A stretch of DNA of 32,244 nt from Corallococcus carmarthensis (GTDB taxonomy: Bacteria; Myxococcota; Myxococcia; Myxococcales; Myxococcaceae): assembly GCF_003611695.1 (NCBI RefSeq), contig NZ_RAWE01000105.1, forward strand, positions 1 through 32,244, in the 5' to 3' direction. A program made the translations under genes and the position numbers. Shown here one piece after another: positions 1 through 12,079 of the stretch; position 1 is the stretch's first letter; the number at the start of each line of letters is the position of its first letter. The notes beneath the pieces were generated by a model. The model was given only the letters and a program-made list of their open reading frames with translations. It had not been told where the DNA came from and did no database searches.

Positions 1-97
1 GCGTGACGCCCCGGGGCGGGGCGGGGGCGCGGTCGACAGCGCCCGTCTGGGCAAGCGCGAGACTGGGGAGGAGGGCGAGCAGCGGCAGGTGGCGCAT
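1..97 (-). CDS. Secreted protein of unknown function, N-terminal fragment (runs off left edge)
   Basis: Only the first 32 codons are inside the window. The ATG at 97-95 opens a typical Sec signal peptide: MRHL, then a Leu/Ala-rich core, ending in a plausible signal peptidase I site SLALA|Q near residue 17. What follows is Ala/Pro-rich. Third codon positions are nearly all G or C, as in the neighbouring genes, which supports real coding. There is no strong Shine-Dalgarno. The start lies 48 bp downstream of the PEGA gene on the same strand, so it may be a third member of that group of secreted proteins. The mature domain is not visible, so no function can be assigned. Confidence 0.6.
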   Translation of the reverse strand, partial: MRHLPLLALLPSLALAQTGAVDRAPAPPRGVT

Positions 98-101
98 ACG
101 G

Positions 102-131
102 CCCGGGACTCTAGGGGTGAGCCGTCCCGGG
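102..131 (-). terminator. Stem-loop after the downstream PEGA gene
   Basis: Perfect 8-bp inverted repeat CCCGGGAC (102-109) / GTCCCGGG (124-131) with a 14-nt loop, starting about 15 nt after the stop of the minus-strand PEGA gene. No U-tract follows. It sits only about 5 nt upstream of the start codon of the partial gene at the left edge, so it could instead affect translation or act as an operator. Confidence 0.35.
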
Positions 132-145
132 ACAAGCGCCGTCTG

Positions 146-1354
146 TCACCAGTCCTCGGTACCCGACACGTTATCCAACGGATCATCCCCGGAGTGCTTC
201 TTGACGGACTGTCGGGAGTTGCCGCCCCGGTCCTCCGAACCCCAGTCCTCCGCGCCGTTGCGGTTGTCCAGGGGGTCGCTCTTCTTGATGACCTGTTCGC
301 CCTCGGTGTTGATGAGCTGGTTGACCACCCGCTCCATCTCCGACTTGAGCTGTCCGTACTCGTCGCCCTGGAGCACCAGCTTGCGCGAGCCCAGGCGCTT
401 GCCGCTCTTCACGTCGAAGAGGCCCACCGCCAGCTCCGTGCCCCGTTCCGGGATGACGCGCACGGTGCCCACCATGGCGCGGTCCAGGCTCAGCGACTTG
501 CCCAGCGAGACGACCGCGTTGGCCGGCTTGTCGCTGGCGCGTGACACGTCCGGAACCACCTTGTCCAGCTGCGCGTCGTAGGCCTTGTAGGTGGCCGTCG
601 GCACCAGCGCGGCGACGACGTCCACGTCGTCCGGCGTCACCTCGGCGATCTGCCCGAACTGACGGAAGCCCGGCCGCTCCATGCGCACCAGGTGCTTGCC
701 CACCGGCAACGTGGGCAGCGTCAACGGCGTGTAGCCCACCACTTCTCCGTCCACGTAGACGCGGGCGCCCGCGGGCCGGGACTTGAAGGTGGCGCTGCCG
801 CGCAGCTGCGAGGTGCGGCTCGTCGCCACCTGCACGCGCAGGCTGATGAAGTCCCGGCTGAAGCGCTTGGGGTTCAGCTCGAAGGTGGGGTTGAGCGCCA
901 TCAGGTCGATGAGCAGCAGCTTCGCCTCCTCCACGTCGCCCCGCAGCTGGAGGATGGCGCCGTGCAGCGCCAGCGCGTCGCACAGCGGGAAGCAGGAGGT
1001 CATCGACGCGACGGAGCCCTCCAGCTCCTTGAGGGTGGCGCGCACCTTGCGCTCCGAGTCCTCGTAGTCGCGCGCCTCGAAGGCCTTGACGCTCTCCTCG
1101 TAGCCCTTCTTCGCGCGCTGGAAGGACGCCTGCGCCGCCGGGTCGTCCGGCAGGCCGAAGAGGTCGCGCGGCTTGCGCACGGAGTAGCTGGCGAAGTTGC
1201 CGAGCGCGTCGTTCATGTAGCTCTCCATCTGCACCCCGGAGGACTCGGACGACGGGTCCATGGGGATGAGCAGCGCGGAGATGCGACCCGCCGGAGGCGA
1301 GGAAGACAGCGCCAGGGCGGGGAGCAGCACGAGCGCGAGCGGAAGGGCTTTCAT
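146..1354 (-). CDS. Secreted PEGA-domain protein with duplicated C-terminal tail motif
   Basis: 402 aa from the ATG at 1354. This start is preferred over an upstream in-frame start because it opens directly on a signal peptide (MKALPLALVLLPALAL) and has AGGA seven nt upstream. Residues about 70-180 are helical and TPR-like, with Cys121 and Cys125. Residues about 187-250 are a PEGA domain, a surface or envelope beta-sandwich repeat, recognisable by ATFKSRPAGARVYVDGEVVG. The last 43 residues are hydrophilic and hold two copies of DPLDN-xx-G-x-EDW (360-371 and 391-402), the second at the extreme C-terminus. The gene starts 28 bp after a longer PEGA paralogue and is probably co-transcribed with it. 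An envelope location is inferred; the biochemical role is unknown. Confidence 0.8.
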   Translation of the reverse strand: MKALPLALVLLPALALSSSPPAGRISALLIPMDPSSESSGVQMESYMNDALGNFASYSVRKPRDLFGLPDDPAAQASFQRAKKGYEESVKAFEARDYEDSERKVRATLKELEGSVASMTSCFPLCDALALHGAILQLRGDVEEAKLLLIDLMALNPTFELNPKRFSRDFISLRVQVATSRTSQLRGSATFKSRPAGARVYVDGEVVGYTPLTLPTLPVGKHLVRMERPGFRQFGQIAEVTPDDVDVVAALVPTATYKAYDAQLDKVVPDVSRASDKPANAVVSLGKSLSLDRAMVGTVRVIPERGTELAVGLFDVKSGKRLGSRKLVLQGDEYGQLKSEMERVVNQLINTEGEQVIKKSDPLDNRNGAEDWGSEDRGGNSRQSVKKHSGDDPLDNVSGTEDW

Positions 1355-1382
1355 GAGGAGTCCTGTGCGCTTGACGCCCGGG

Positions 1383-2840
1383 CTAGAAGGAAATTCCACC
1401 GGGCAGACCATTCACCGGGTTGAAGCCGGAGCCGCGGTCCGTCGTGGCCACGTACACCACGCCCGCAGTCACGGCCGCCACGCCCGCCGCCGCCGCCCAG
1501 AACCAGGGCTTGCGCAGCACGGAGTCGCCGGAGGACACGGACTCCTTCTCCTCCTTGCGGTTCTGGGGCAGGGCGGAGCCCGCGAGGAAGGTGTGCAGCT
1601 GGTCCGCGGCGGCGTCCGCGCTGCCCTTGCCGTCGCGCCTGGTGAAGTCCACCTCCACGCCGCGCAGGCGGTTCTTCGTGCGCAGGTCCCACGCCTGCAC
1701 CTCGCCGTGCAGCCGGCCCTTCTTGTCCTGGAACGACGCCGCCAGCACCACGTAGCGCGCGTTGAGCCGCTCGCCGATGGCGCCCACTTCCGGCGGCACG
1801 CCGTCCGCGTCGAACGCGGCTTCCGTGCCGGCCTTCGCCGCGGCGTCACGCAGCGCGGACAGGCCCGGCGCGGAGGCCAGCTTCGTCTTCAGCTCCGTGG
1901 GGGCGGACGGCTTCACCTCCGCGTACGTCGCGAACGGGGCGTAGCCCGGCAGCACCACCTGCACGGGGTAGTGGCCCGGTGCCAGCTTCGCGCCGGACAG
2001 CGGCGTCGCGCCCACGTCGCGGCCGCGCACCAGCACGCGCGCGCCCTGCGGCTGGGAGTTCACCACCAGCGTGCCCTGCGGCAGCGCGGACAGCTCGCTC
2101 TGGGCCTCCGAGAACACCCGCTGCACGTCCTGGCCGAACATGCCCGCGTCCGGGCGCAGCGACGGCTCCGCCACCAGCGCCTGGGTGAAGGACGCCTTCG
2201 CGCCCGCCACGTCGCCGTTGAGCAGCTGGGACGCGCCCTGGAAGAGGTACGTCTCCCCCAGCTTCTCCGGGCGCAGGTCGCCGGGGCGCTGCACGTAGGC
2301 CTCCGCGGCCGCCTTGAACTTCACCGCCGCGGTGTCCGGATCCAGGTTGTCGTACGCGGAGCGGCCCTCGTCGAAGAGGGCGTCGCCGCGGGGGTTGCCC
2401 TGCGGCTCCTGCGGCGGGAAGGCGGTGGCCAGGTCCACGAACTGGATGTCGCCCGCGCTGCCCAGCTTCCGGGTGAGCGTGTCCTCCAGCTTCGCCGCGG
2501 AGTCCGCCGCGGCCGACTGGCGGGCCACGCCGAAGATGGCCACCGCGTCGGAAGGCGCAGCGCGCACCGCCGGGGCCTGGACGTCCGCCCTCTTCGTGGC
2601 GGCGGGGGTGACCGGCGCGAGCGGGGCCTGGGTGGCCGCCTTGGGCGCCACGGGCGCGTCCGACGCGGGGGCCACTTCATCCGGAGGGGTGAAGGTGTCC
2701 TCGGGGACGGGCGCGGGCACCTTCTTGGTGGCGGCGGGGCGCTTCTTCTTCGCGGCGGACTTCCGTTTGGCGGCGTCGGCGGCGGGAGCGCTCAGCACAC
2801 AGGCGAGCGCGACAGTCAGGGCAAGGCGGGTGGTGTTCAC
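1383..2840 (-). CDS. Envelope PEGA-domain protein with C-terminal membrane segment
   Basis: 485 aa. The start at 2840 is a GTG (CAC on the plus strand) that opens on a signal peptide (MNTTRLALTVALACVLSAPAADA); no clear Shine-Dalgarno was seen. Next come a Lys/Ala-rich basic stretch (24-40), a Pro/Ala-rich linker to about 95, and a TPR-like helical region (about 155-250). A PEGA domain follows (about 256-320, GTLVVNSQPQGARVLVRG), then an alpha/beta region (330-430), a hydrophobic helix (about 446-466, beginning WFWAAAAGV) and a short Gly-rich tail ending in Phe. The layout resembles the downstream 402-aa protein, which lacks the hydrophobic helix, so the two look like diverged tandem paralogues. 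An envelope role is inferred; no enzymatic motif is present. Confidence 0.8.
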   Translation of the reverse strand: MNTTRLALTVALACVLSAPAADAAKRKSAAKKKRPAATKKVPAPVPEDTFTPPDEVAPASDAPVAPKAATQAPLAPVTPAATKRADVQAPAVRAAPSDAVAIFGVARQSAAADSAAKLEDTLTRKLGSAGDIQFVDLATAFPPQEPQGNPRGDALFDEGRSAYDNLDPDTAAVKFKAAAEAYVQRPGDLRPEKLGETYLFQGASQLLNGDVAGAKASFTQALVAEPSLRPDAGMFGQDVQRVFSEAQSELSALPQGTLVVNSQPQGARVLVRGRDVGATPLSGAKLAPGHYPVQVVLPGYAPFATYAEVKPSAPTELKTKLASAPGLSALRDAAAKAGTEAAFDADGVPPEVGAIGERLNARYVVLAASFQDKKGRLHGEVQAWDLRTKNRLRGVEVDFTRRDGKGSADAAADQLHTFLAGSALPQNRKEEKESVSSGDSVLRKPWFWAAAAGVAAVTAGVVYVATTDRGSGFNPVNGLPGGISF

Positions 2841-2886
2841 GATGCGGCGGATGCTAGCCGACCGGCGGGGCGGAAGACCAATGCCC

Positions 2887-2917
2887 CACCCGGGAGGGCA
2901 GGCGCCCGTCCCGGGTG
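2887..2917 (-). terminator. Strong stem-loop downstream of parE
   Basis: Perfect 9-bp arms CACCCGGGA (2887-2895) and TCCCGGGTG (2909-2917). The 13-nt loop can pair further (GGGC/GCCC). The hairpin begins about 20 nt after the parE stop and precedes the PEGA gene start at 2840. No U-run follows. Probably a factor-assisted terminator separating the topoisomerase genes from the PEGA genes. Confidence 0.45.
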
Positions 2918-2936
2918 TGCGGGGACTCCCGTTTTC

Positions 2937-4868
<1,932 letters not shown>

Positions 4869-4878
4869 GGCCTTCCCG

Positions 4879-7263
<2,385 letters not shown>

Positions 7264-7489
7264 GGAATCCAGATGGGTTTCACACGGGCCGCCCCCACCG
7301 TGCGTGACGCGGCGCGCGGGCCGCGCTGTACGCGCTGCGACTACCAGTCGGGTCGGACCCTCGACATCAGATGGCCGGGACTACCATGGGCCTCTGACAT
7401 TGAGAACGAATTCGGGAGGTTGCGTCGGCTCCAGCCCGCGACTTCTGCACGTCCGTACAGTCCTGTGCCTGCTTGAAACCCACCGCCAA

Positions 7490-7509
7490 CCCCTCGGAAT
7501 TCCGAGGGG
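7490..7509. terminator. Perfect 20-bp palindrome downstream of secreted-protein gene
   Basis: CCCCTCGG-AATT-CCGAGGGG is a perfect palindrome able to form an 8-bp GC stem with an AATT loop. It lies 35 nt after the stop of the minus-strand gene ending at 7545, where a terminator is expected. Only TT follows on the minus strand, so it is not a classic intrinsic terminator. It also lies about 230 bp upstream of parC and could be an operator. Confidence 0.4.
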
Positions 7510-7544
7510 AGCGGTGCCGGAGCCTGAATGGCGGGCTGCTTGGA

Positions 7545-8258
7545 CTAGCCGTTGTCGTCGGAGGGGTTGGCGCGGGGCTTCTTGCCCTCGGCGTCAGGGG
7601 CGCGCCCCCAGCCGCTGCCGCGCTTGAAGATCTGCACGCCCCGGCCGGAGGTGGAGCTGGCCATCCCGTTGATGTTGGCGGTGAGGGCCTTGCCCCCTGG
7701 CGGGTGGTAGATGACGCGCACCCTGCGGGCGGAGGGCAGGAGCGCGCTGGTCGCGTCCACCAGGACGTAGACGGTGGTGCCGTCCGTCTGGATGCGCTCC
7801 GGATCCTGCCGGTTGTTGAGGTCCGCGAGCAGCTCGCCCGCGTCCGCGCTGGTGGCGTCGGAGCCCAGCTGGCGGACCTTCACGCGCAGGGCCGTCTCCG
7901 GGGGGGCGTCCTGGCGCTTGTACTCCCGCACGCCCTGGATGACGATCGCCAGGTCCGCGCCGTTCTCCGGGGCCTTGCTGGCGGACAGGCGGAGGCCGGA
8001 CTGGGTGCTGGAGTCGGTGTCCAGGAAGAGGGTGATGTTGGCGCAGCGCTGCTTGCACTCCTCTCCGAAGGGGTCCTTGTTGAACTTCAGGCGCATGGCG
8101 AAGTCGCTGCCCTGGGGCCCGATGGTGGCATCCACGATGACGGGACGCTCGTCATCCGGCGTCGGCTTGTAGCGGAACGTGGAGGCGGTCCGGCCGGCGG
8201 CGGAGGCGGTCGCGCTGGCCAGCAGCGAACAGGCGAGCAGGGTGGGCAGGCGCTTCAC
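7545..8258 (-). CDS. Secreted protein of unknown function
   Basis: 237 aa from a GTG at 8258. This start is supported by a strong AGGAGG nine nt upstream and by the signal peptide that follows (VKRLPTLLACSLLASATASA), so a longer in-frame start at 8411 is rejected. The mature protein looks beta-rich. It has a CxxxC pair in EECKQRCANI, directly followed by LFLDTDSS, an acidic loop reminiscent of secreted carbohydrate-binding or DOMON-like sandwiches; this is only a resemblance. The last 30 residues are hydrophilic and probably disordered. Its start is divergent from the metallo-beta-lactamase-fold gene, with 106 bp between them. I do not recognise a named family. Confidence 0.75.
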   Translation of the reverse strand: MKRLPTLLACSLLASATASAAGRTASTFRYKPTPDDERPVIVDATIGPQGSDFAMRLKFNKDPFGEECKQRCANITLFLDTDSSTQSGLRLSASKAPENGADLAIVIQGVREYKRQDAPPETALRVKVRQLGSDATSADAGELLADLNNRQDPERIQTDGTTVYVLVDATSALLPSARRVRVIYHPPGGKALTANINGMASSTSGRGVQIFKRGSGWGRAPDAEGKKPRANPSDDNG

Positions 8259-8364
8259 GGAAGGAGACCTCCTGACGGCATGGGGCATCAAAGGGGGGCA
8301 TTCAACGGGAACAGGCCCCGGGGCGGCAAGCCTGGGGCGTAGAGTGGCCGTCTGGAGGACAACC

Positions 8365-9024
8365 ATGCCTACGCCGTACGTACGCCAGCTCAAGCTCGGA
8401 CCCATGGACAACTTCGTCTACCTCGTGGGTCCCCAGGACGGCCCGGAGGTGGTGGTGGTGGATCCGGCCTGGGACGTGCCCGCCATCGAGGCGGCGGTGG
8501 CCCAGGATGGCAAGCGCGTGGTGGGCGCGTTCGTGTCGCACTGCCATGGCGACCACATCAACGGCCTGGACGAGCTGCTGTCGCGCCACGACGTGCCGGT
8601 GTACGCGCAGGCGGAGGAGGTCGCCTTCTCCAGCGAGCTGCGCAAGCGGGGCGGGGACGCGCTGCGGCCCCTGAAGGCCGGGGATCCCGTGCCGGTGGGC
8701 GCGCGCACGTTCCAGGCCCTGCATACACCCGGGCACACGCCGGGCTCGCACTGCCTGCTGGCGGAGGACGCGCTCGTGTCCGGGGACACGGTCTTCATCA
8801 ACGGGTGTGGCCGGTGCGACTTCCCGGGTGGCAACCCGGAGGACATGTACCGCTCGCTGTCGCAGGTGCTGCTGAAGGTGCCGGACACCGCGCGGCTGTT
8901 CCCCGGGCACGACTACGCGGACGTGCCGGTGGCCCAGATGGAGGCCATCCGGCAGAAGAACCCGTACTTCGGCTTCCCGGACATGGCGTCCTTCGTGGCC
9001 TTCCGGATGCGGCCGCGCAAGTAG
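8365..9024 (+). CDS. Metallo-beta-lactamase-fold hydrolase, glyoxalase II / persulfide dioxygenase-like
   Basis: 219 aa from the ATG at 8365, which has GGAGG six nt upstream; longer frames into the intergenic region are rejected. The metal site is complete: HCHGDH (59-64), His124 in TPGHTPGSH, Asp141 in SGDTVF and His182 in FPGHDY. GCGRCDFPGG (148-156) is the loop seen in the glyoxalase II/ETHE1-like branch. No signal peptide, so it is cytoplasmic. Likely substrates are glutathione-type thioesters or persulfides, but the glyoxalase II substrate-binding C-terminal helices are short or absent, so the substrate is undetermined. It is convergent with the M50 peptidase gene, 16 bp apart. Confidence 0.85.
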   Translation: MPTPYVRQLKLGPMDNFVYLVGPQDGPEVVVVDPAWDVPAIEAAVAQDGKRVVGAFVSHCHGDHINGLDELLSRHDVPVYAQAEEVAFSSELRKRGGDALRPLKAGDPVPVGARTFQALHTPGHTPGSHCLLAEDALVSGDTVFINGCGRCDFPGGNPEDMYRSLSQVLLKVPDTARLFPGHDYADVPVAQMEAIRQKNPYFGFPDMASFVAFRMRPRK

Positions 9025-9040
9025 GGCGCGGCCTTCCGGT

Positions 9041-9778
9041 TCACACCCGCCGCGCGCGGGCCATGGGCGGCAGCTTCACGCCGCCGCCCGGCTTCGCGTG
9101 CATGGCCCAGTACGCGGACACGCCCAGCAGGGCCAGCGACAGGAGCGTCCACAGGGCCGCCCAGACGATGGACGGCACCCACGTCTCGCTGGCGAGGATG
9201 GCCGCGTCGCTCTGCGCGCGCACCGCGCTGTTCCACAGGTCGTCCCTCAGGTCGAAGACCACGTAGAGCGCCGTGAAGGCCGCGAGGAACAGGTTGAGCG
9301 CGTCCACCAGCCCCGTGGGCAGGAAGCGCGCTCCCAGCCCCATGGCCACCGCCATGCCCAGGCAGAAGGCCAGGGTGAAGAGGTCGCCCGCGTAGAAGAA
9401 GCCCATCACCGCCAGCCACACGGACGCCGCGCCCATCACCGCGCGGCCCAGCCGGAAGCGGAACGTGGCCAGCATCAGCGCCGCGCCCGCCACCGCGCTG
9501 CCCAGGTAGCCCGCGGAGGACACGATGACGCGGTTGATGACGCCGGGCGGCAAGCGGGAGAAGCAGGTCCCCCCTTCGTTCACCTGGAGGTGGACCCGGT
9601 CCACCGAGCCCCCCACGAGCAGCGAGGCGATGGCGTGCCCGCTCTCATGCATCATCACCACCAGCACCTTCACCGGCCACAGCACCGGCGAGTACCAGAA
9701 GTACCAGGACGCCCCCATCAGGATGAGGAGCAGCGCCAGCCTTCCGAAATCCAGTGTCGCCCCGCTCGCGGTCCGCAT
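9041..9778 (-). CDS. M50-type membrane metallopeptidase
   Basis: 245 aa from the ATG at 9778, chosen because AGGAGGGG lies about seven nt upstream; an in-frame ATG at 9826 has no such site. An HExxH zinc motif (HESGH, 44-48) lies in the second hydrophobic segment, and five or six membrane helices follow. The order HESGHA, then GG..D/VHLQVNEGG, then SSAGYLGSAVAGA matches the M50B-like family. The third ligand is probably an Asp in the VVFDLRDDL region, which I infer from position only. Such enzymes cleave substrates within the inner membrane. The gene is divergent from an S46 peptidase gene, and the shared 122-bp region carries a 12-bp direct repeat. No partner anti-sigma gene is adjacent. Confidence 0.8.
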   Translation of the reverse strand: MRTASGATLDFGRLALLLILMGASWYFWYSPVLWPVKVLVVMMHESGHAIASLLVGGSVDRVHLQVNEGGTCFSRLPPGVINRVIVSSAGYLGSAVAGAALMLATFRFRLGRAVMGAASVWLAVMGFFYAGDLFTLAFCLGMAVAMGLGARFLPTGLVDALNLFLAAFTALYVVFDLRDDLWNSAVRAQSDAAILASETWVPSIVWAALWTLLSLALLGVSAYWAMHAKPGGGVKLPPMARARRV

Positions 9779-9797
9779 CGCTGGTCCCCTCCTGCCT

Positions 9798-9860
9798 GGA
9801 CACCGGAACATCCAAGTGCGTTCCATCTTCCGCGAAAACGCCCGCCTCGGACACCGGAAC
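9798..9860. promoter_or_regulatory. Two 12-bp direct repeats between divergent peptidase genes
   Basis: GGACACCGGAAC occurs exactly at 9798-9809 and 9849-9860. The copies are 51 bp apart, close to five helical turns, so both face the same side of the DNA. They lie in the 122-bp region between the M50 and S46 peptidase genes. An inverted GTTCC at 9820-9824 follows the first copy. This suggests a shared operator; the binding protein is unknown. Confidence 0.45.
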
Positions 9861-9900
9861 GGTCGCGCCGGGGCAGCGGACGGAGTAGGGAAGGGTCACC

Positions 9901-12078
9901 ATGAAGAAGACGCTCCTTCTCCTCTCGCTCGTGGCTGCCCCGGTCTTCGCCGGGGAAGGGAAGTGGACCCCTCAGCAGGTGCTGGAACTGAGCCCCGCCT
10001 GGCTCAAGGCCCAGGGCCTCCAGCTGCCGCCCAGCAAGCTGTGGGACCCCAAGCGGGGCACGGGCCTGCTGGCGGGCACGGTGAACACCAGCGGTTGCTC
10101 CGGGTCGTTCATCTCCGCCTCCGGCCTCATCGTCACCAACCACCACTGTGCCTTCTCCATCATCCAGGAGCACAGCTCCCCGCAGAGGGACCTCATCACC
10201 GACGGCTTCCTCGCGAAGAGCCCGTCGGAGGAGCTCCCGGGCAAGGGCTCGCGCGTGCAGGTGCCGCGCGGCTTCAAGGACGTGACGGCGGAGATCAACG
10301 GCGCCGTGCCGCAGGGCGCGGACGACCTCGCGCGCTACAAGGCCATCGACCGCAAGCAGAAGGAGCTGGTCGCCGAGTGCGAGAAGCGCCCCGCGACCCG
10401 CTGCCAGGTCGCCACCTTCGACGGCGGCGTGAACTACACGCTGGTGGACGCGGTGGAGCTGCAGGACGTGCGCCTGGTCTACGCGCCGCCGCGCGCCGTG
10501 GGTGAGTACGGCGGTGAAGAGGACAACTGGATGTGGCCGCGCCACACCGGCGACTTCGCCATCATCCGCGCGTACACCGCGCCGGACGGCGCCTCCGCCG
10601 CGTACAGCGACAAGAACGTGCCCTACAAGGCGGAGTTCTTCTTCCCGCTGTCCACCGAGGGCGTGAAGCCCGGCGACTTCGTGATGGTGCTGGGCTACCC
10701 GGGCTCCACCTTCCGCACGCTGCTCGCGGATGAAATGGCGGAGCGCCAGGCGCGCTACTACCCGAGCATCCGCGACGTGCTGGGCGAGGCCATCCGCATC
10801 CTGGAGGCCGAAGGGGAGAAGGACCCGGCCGGGAAGATCGCCGTGGCCTCGCAGCTCAAGGGCCTGCACAACGTCTACAAGAACGCGGGCGGACAGCTGG
10901 CGGGCCTGAAGCGCGGCCACATCGTGGAGAAGCAGCGCGACGCGGAAGCCGCCACCGTCGCCTGGGCCCAGAAGGACCCCGCGAAGTGGGGCGACGCGCT
11001 CAAGGCCCGTGAGGCGCTGCTCGCGGAGCAGCAGGCATCCTCCAAGACGTTCGAGCGCGAGTTCCTCCTGGGCATGTCCGGCCGTCTGGCGCGCGGACCC
11101 GCGCTGGCCACGACCGTGTCCCGGCTGGCCATGGAGCGCGCGAAGCCGGACCTGGAGCGCCGCCCGGAGTATATGGACCGCGAGGTGCCGCGCATCAAGG
11201 ACCGCCTGGAGCGCGAGCAGAAGAACCTCTTCCCCGTCGCGGACAAGGCGCTGTTGCACGCGTTCGTGAAGCGCGCGCAGGCGCTCCCTCCGGATGCGCG
11301 CATCGCGTCCGTGGACGCCGTCTTCGGCAAGACGTACTCGGAGAAGGACGTCACGGCGAAGATCGACTCGCTCTACGCGGGCACCAGGCTGCTGAACCAG
11401 ACGGAGCGCCTGAAGATGGCGGATGAATCCGTGGGCCAGCTCACCGCGCGCCGCGATCCGCTGCTGGCGTTCGGCATGGAGCTGGCGAAGGAGCAGGCCG
11501 CGCTGGATGACACGCGCGACCGGCGCCAGGGCGCGTCCTCGCGGCTGCGGCCGGCGTGGCGCAAGGCGGTGATGGTGCAGGCGGGCAAGCCGATTGCTCC
11601 GGACGCCAACAGCACGCTGCGCGTGTCGTTCGCCAAGGTGCAGGGCTACACGCCGCGCGACGGCGCGCTGTACCTGCCGCAGACGACGCTGACGGGGATG
11701 ATGCAGAAGCACACCGGTGAGGAGCCCTTCAACGCGCCGGAGAAGGTGCGCGCCGCCGCGGCGGCGAAGAAGTTCGGGAAGTGGGCGGACCCCCGGCTGA
11801 AGGACGTGCCGGTGGACTTCCTGGCGGACGCGGACACCACGGGCGGCAACTCCGGCAGCCCCACGGTGAACGGCAAGGGCCAGCTCGTGGGCGTGAACTT
11901 CGACCGCGTGTGGGAGAACGTCGCGAACGACTTCGGCTACAATCCGGACGTGGCCCGGAACGTCAACGTGGACGTGCGCTACCTGCTGTGGCAGCTCGAC
12001 CAGGTCGAGGACGCGGACGCGCTCCTGCGCGAGCTCAACATCCGCAAGGGACCGCCGGTGGCCAAGGAGGCGCGCTGA
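9901..12078 (+). CDS. S46-family dipeptidyl-peptidase (DPP7/DPP11 family), likely acidic-residue specific
   Basis: 725 aa, the usual S46 length, with signal peptide MKKTLLLLSLVAAPVFAG. These are periplasmic serine exopeptidases that release dipeptides from peptide N-termini. The chymotrypsin-like triad is visible: His in TNHHC (82), Asp218 in DNWMWPRHTGDFA, and Ser651 in TTGGNSGSP. The long helical insert (about 290-560) typical of S46 enzymes lies between Asp and Ser. Arg669 is 18 residues after the catalytic Ser. In Porphyromonas gingivalis the corresponding Arg673 of DPP11 (Ser655) gives Asp/Glu specificity, whereas DPP7 has Gly there, so a DPP11-like preference is inferred. The downstream gene starts one base after its stop. 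Likely role: processing of prey or extracellular peptides. Confidence 0.9.
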   Translation: MKKTLLLLSLVAAPVFAGEGKWTPQQVLELSPAWLKAQGLQLPPSKLWDPKRGTGLLAGTVNTSGCSGSFISASGLIVTNHHCAFSIIQEHSSPQRDLITDGFLAKSPSEELPGKGSRVQVPRGFKDVTAEINGAVPQGADDLARYKAIDRKQKELVAECEKRPATRCQVATFDGGVNYTLVDAVELQDVRLVYAPPRAVGEYGGEEDNWMWPRHTGDFAIIRAYTAPDGASAAYSDKNVPYKAEFFFPLSTEGVKPGDFVMVLGYPGSTFRTLLADEMAERQARYYPSIRDVLGEAIRILEAEGEKDPAGKIAVASQLKGLHNVYKNAGGQLAGLKRGHIVEKQRDAEAATVAWAQKDPAKWGDALKAREALLAEQQASSKTFEREFLLGMSGRLARGPALATTVSRLAMERAKPDLERRPEYMDREVPRIKDRLEREQKNLFPVADKALLHAFVKRAQALPPDARIASVDAVFGKTYSEKDVTAKIDSLYAGTRLLNQTERLKMADESVGQLTARRDPLLAFGMELAKEQAALDDTRDRRQGASSRLRPAWRKAVMVQAGKPIAPDANSTLRVSFAKVQGYTPRDGALYLPQTTLTGMMQKHTGEEPFNAPEKVRAAAAAKKFGKWADPRLKDVPVDFLADADTTGGNSGSPTVNGKGQLVGVNFDRVWENVANDFGYNPDVARNVNVDVRYLLWQLDQVEDADALLRELNIRKGPPVAKEAR

Positions 12079-12079
12079 C

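Noticed and set aside
7339-7386. GACTACCA repeated exactly 40 bp apart upstream of parC
   Set aside because: An 8-bp repeat is expected by chance roughly once in a region of this length.
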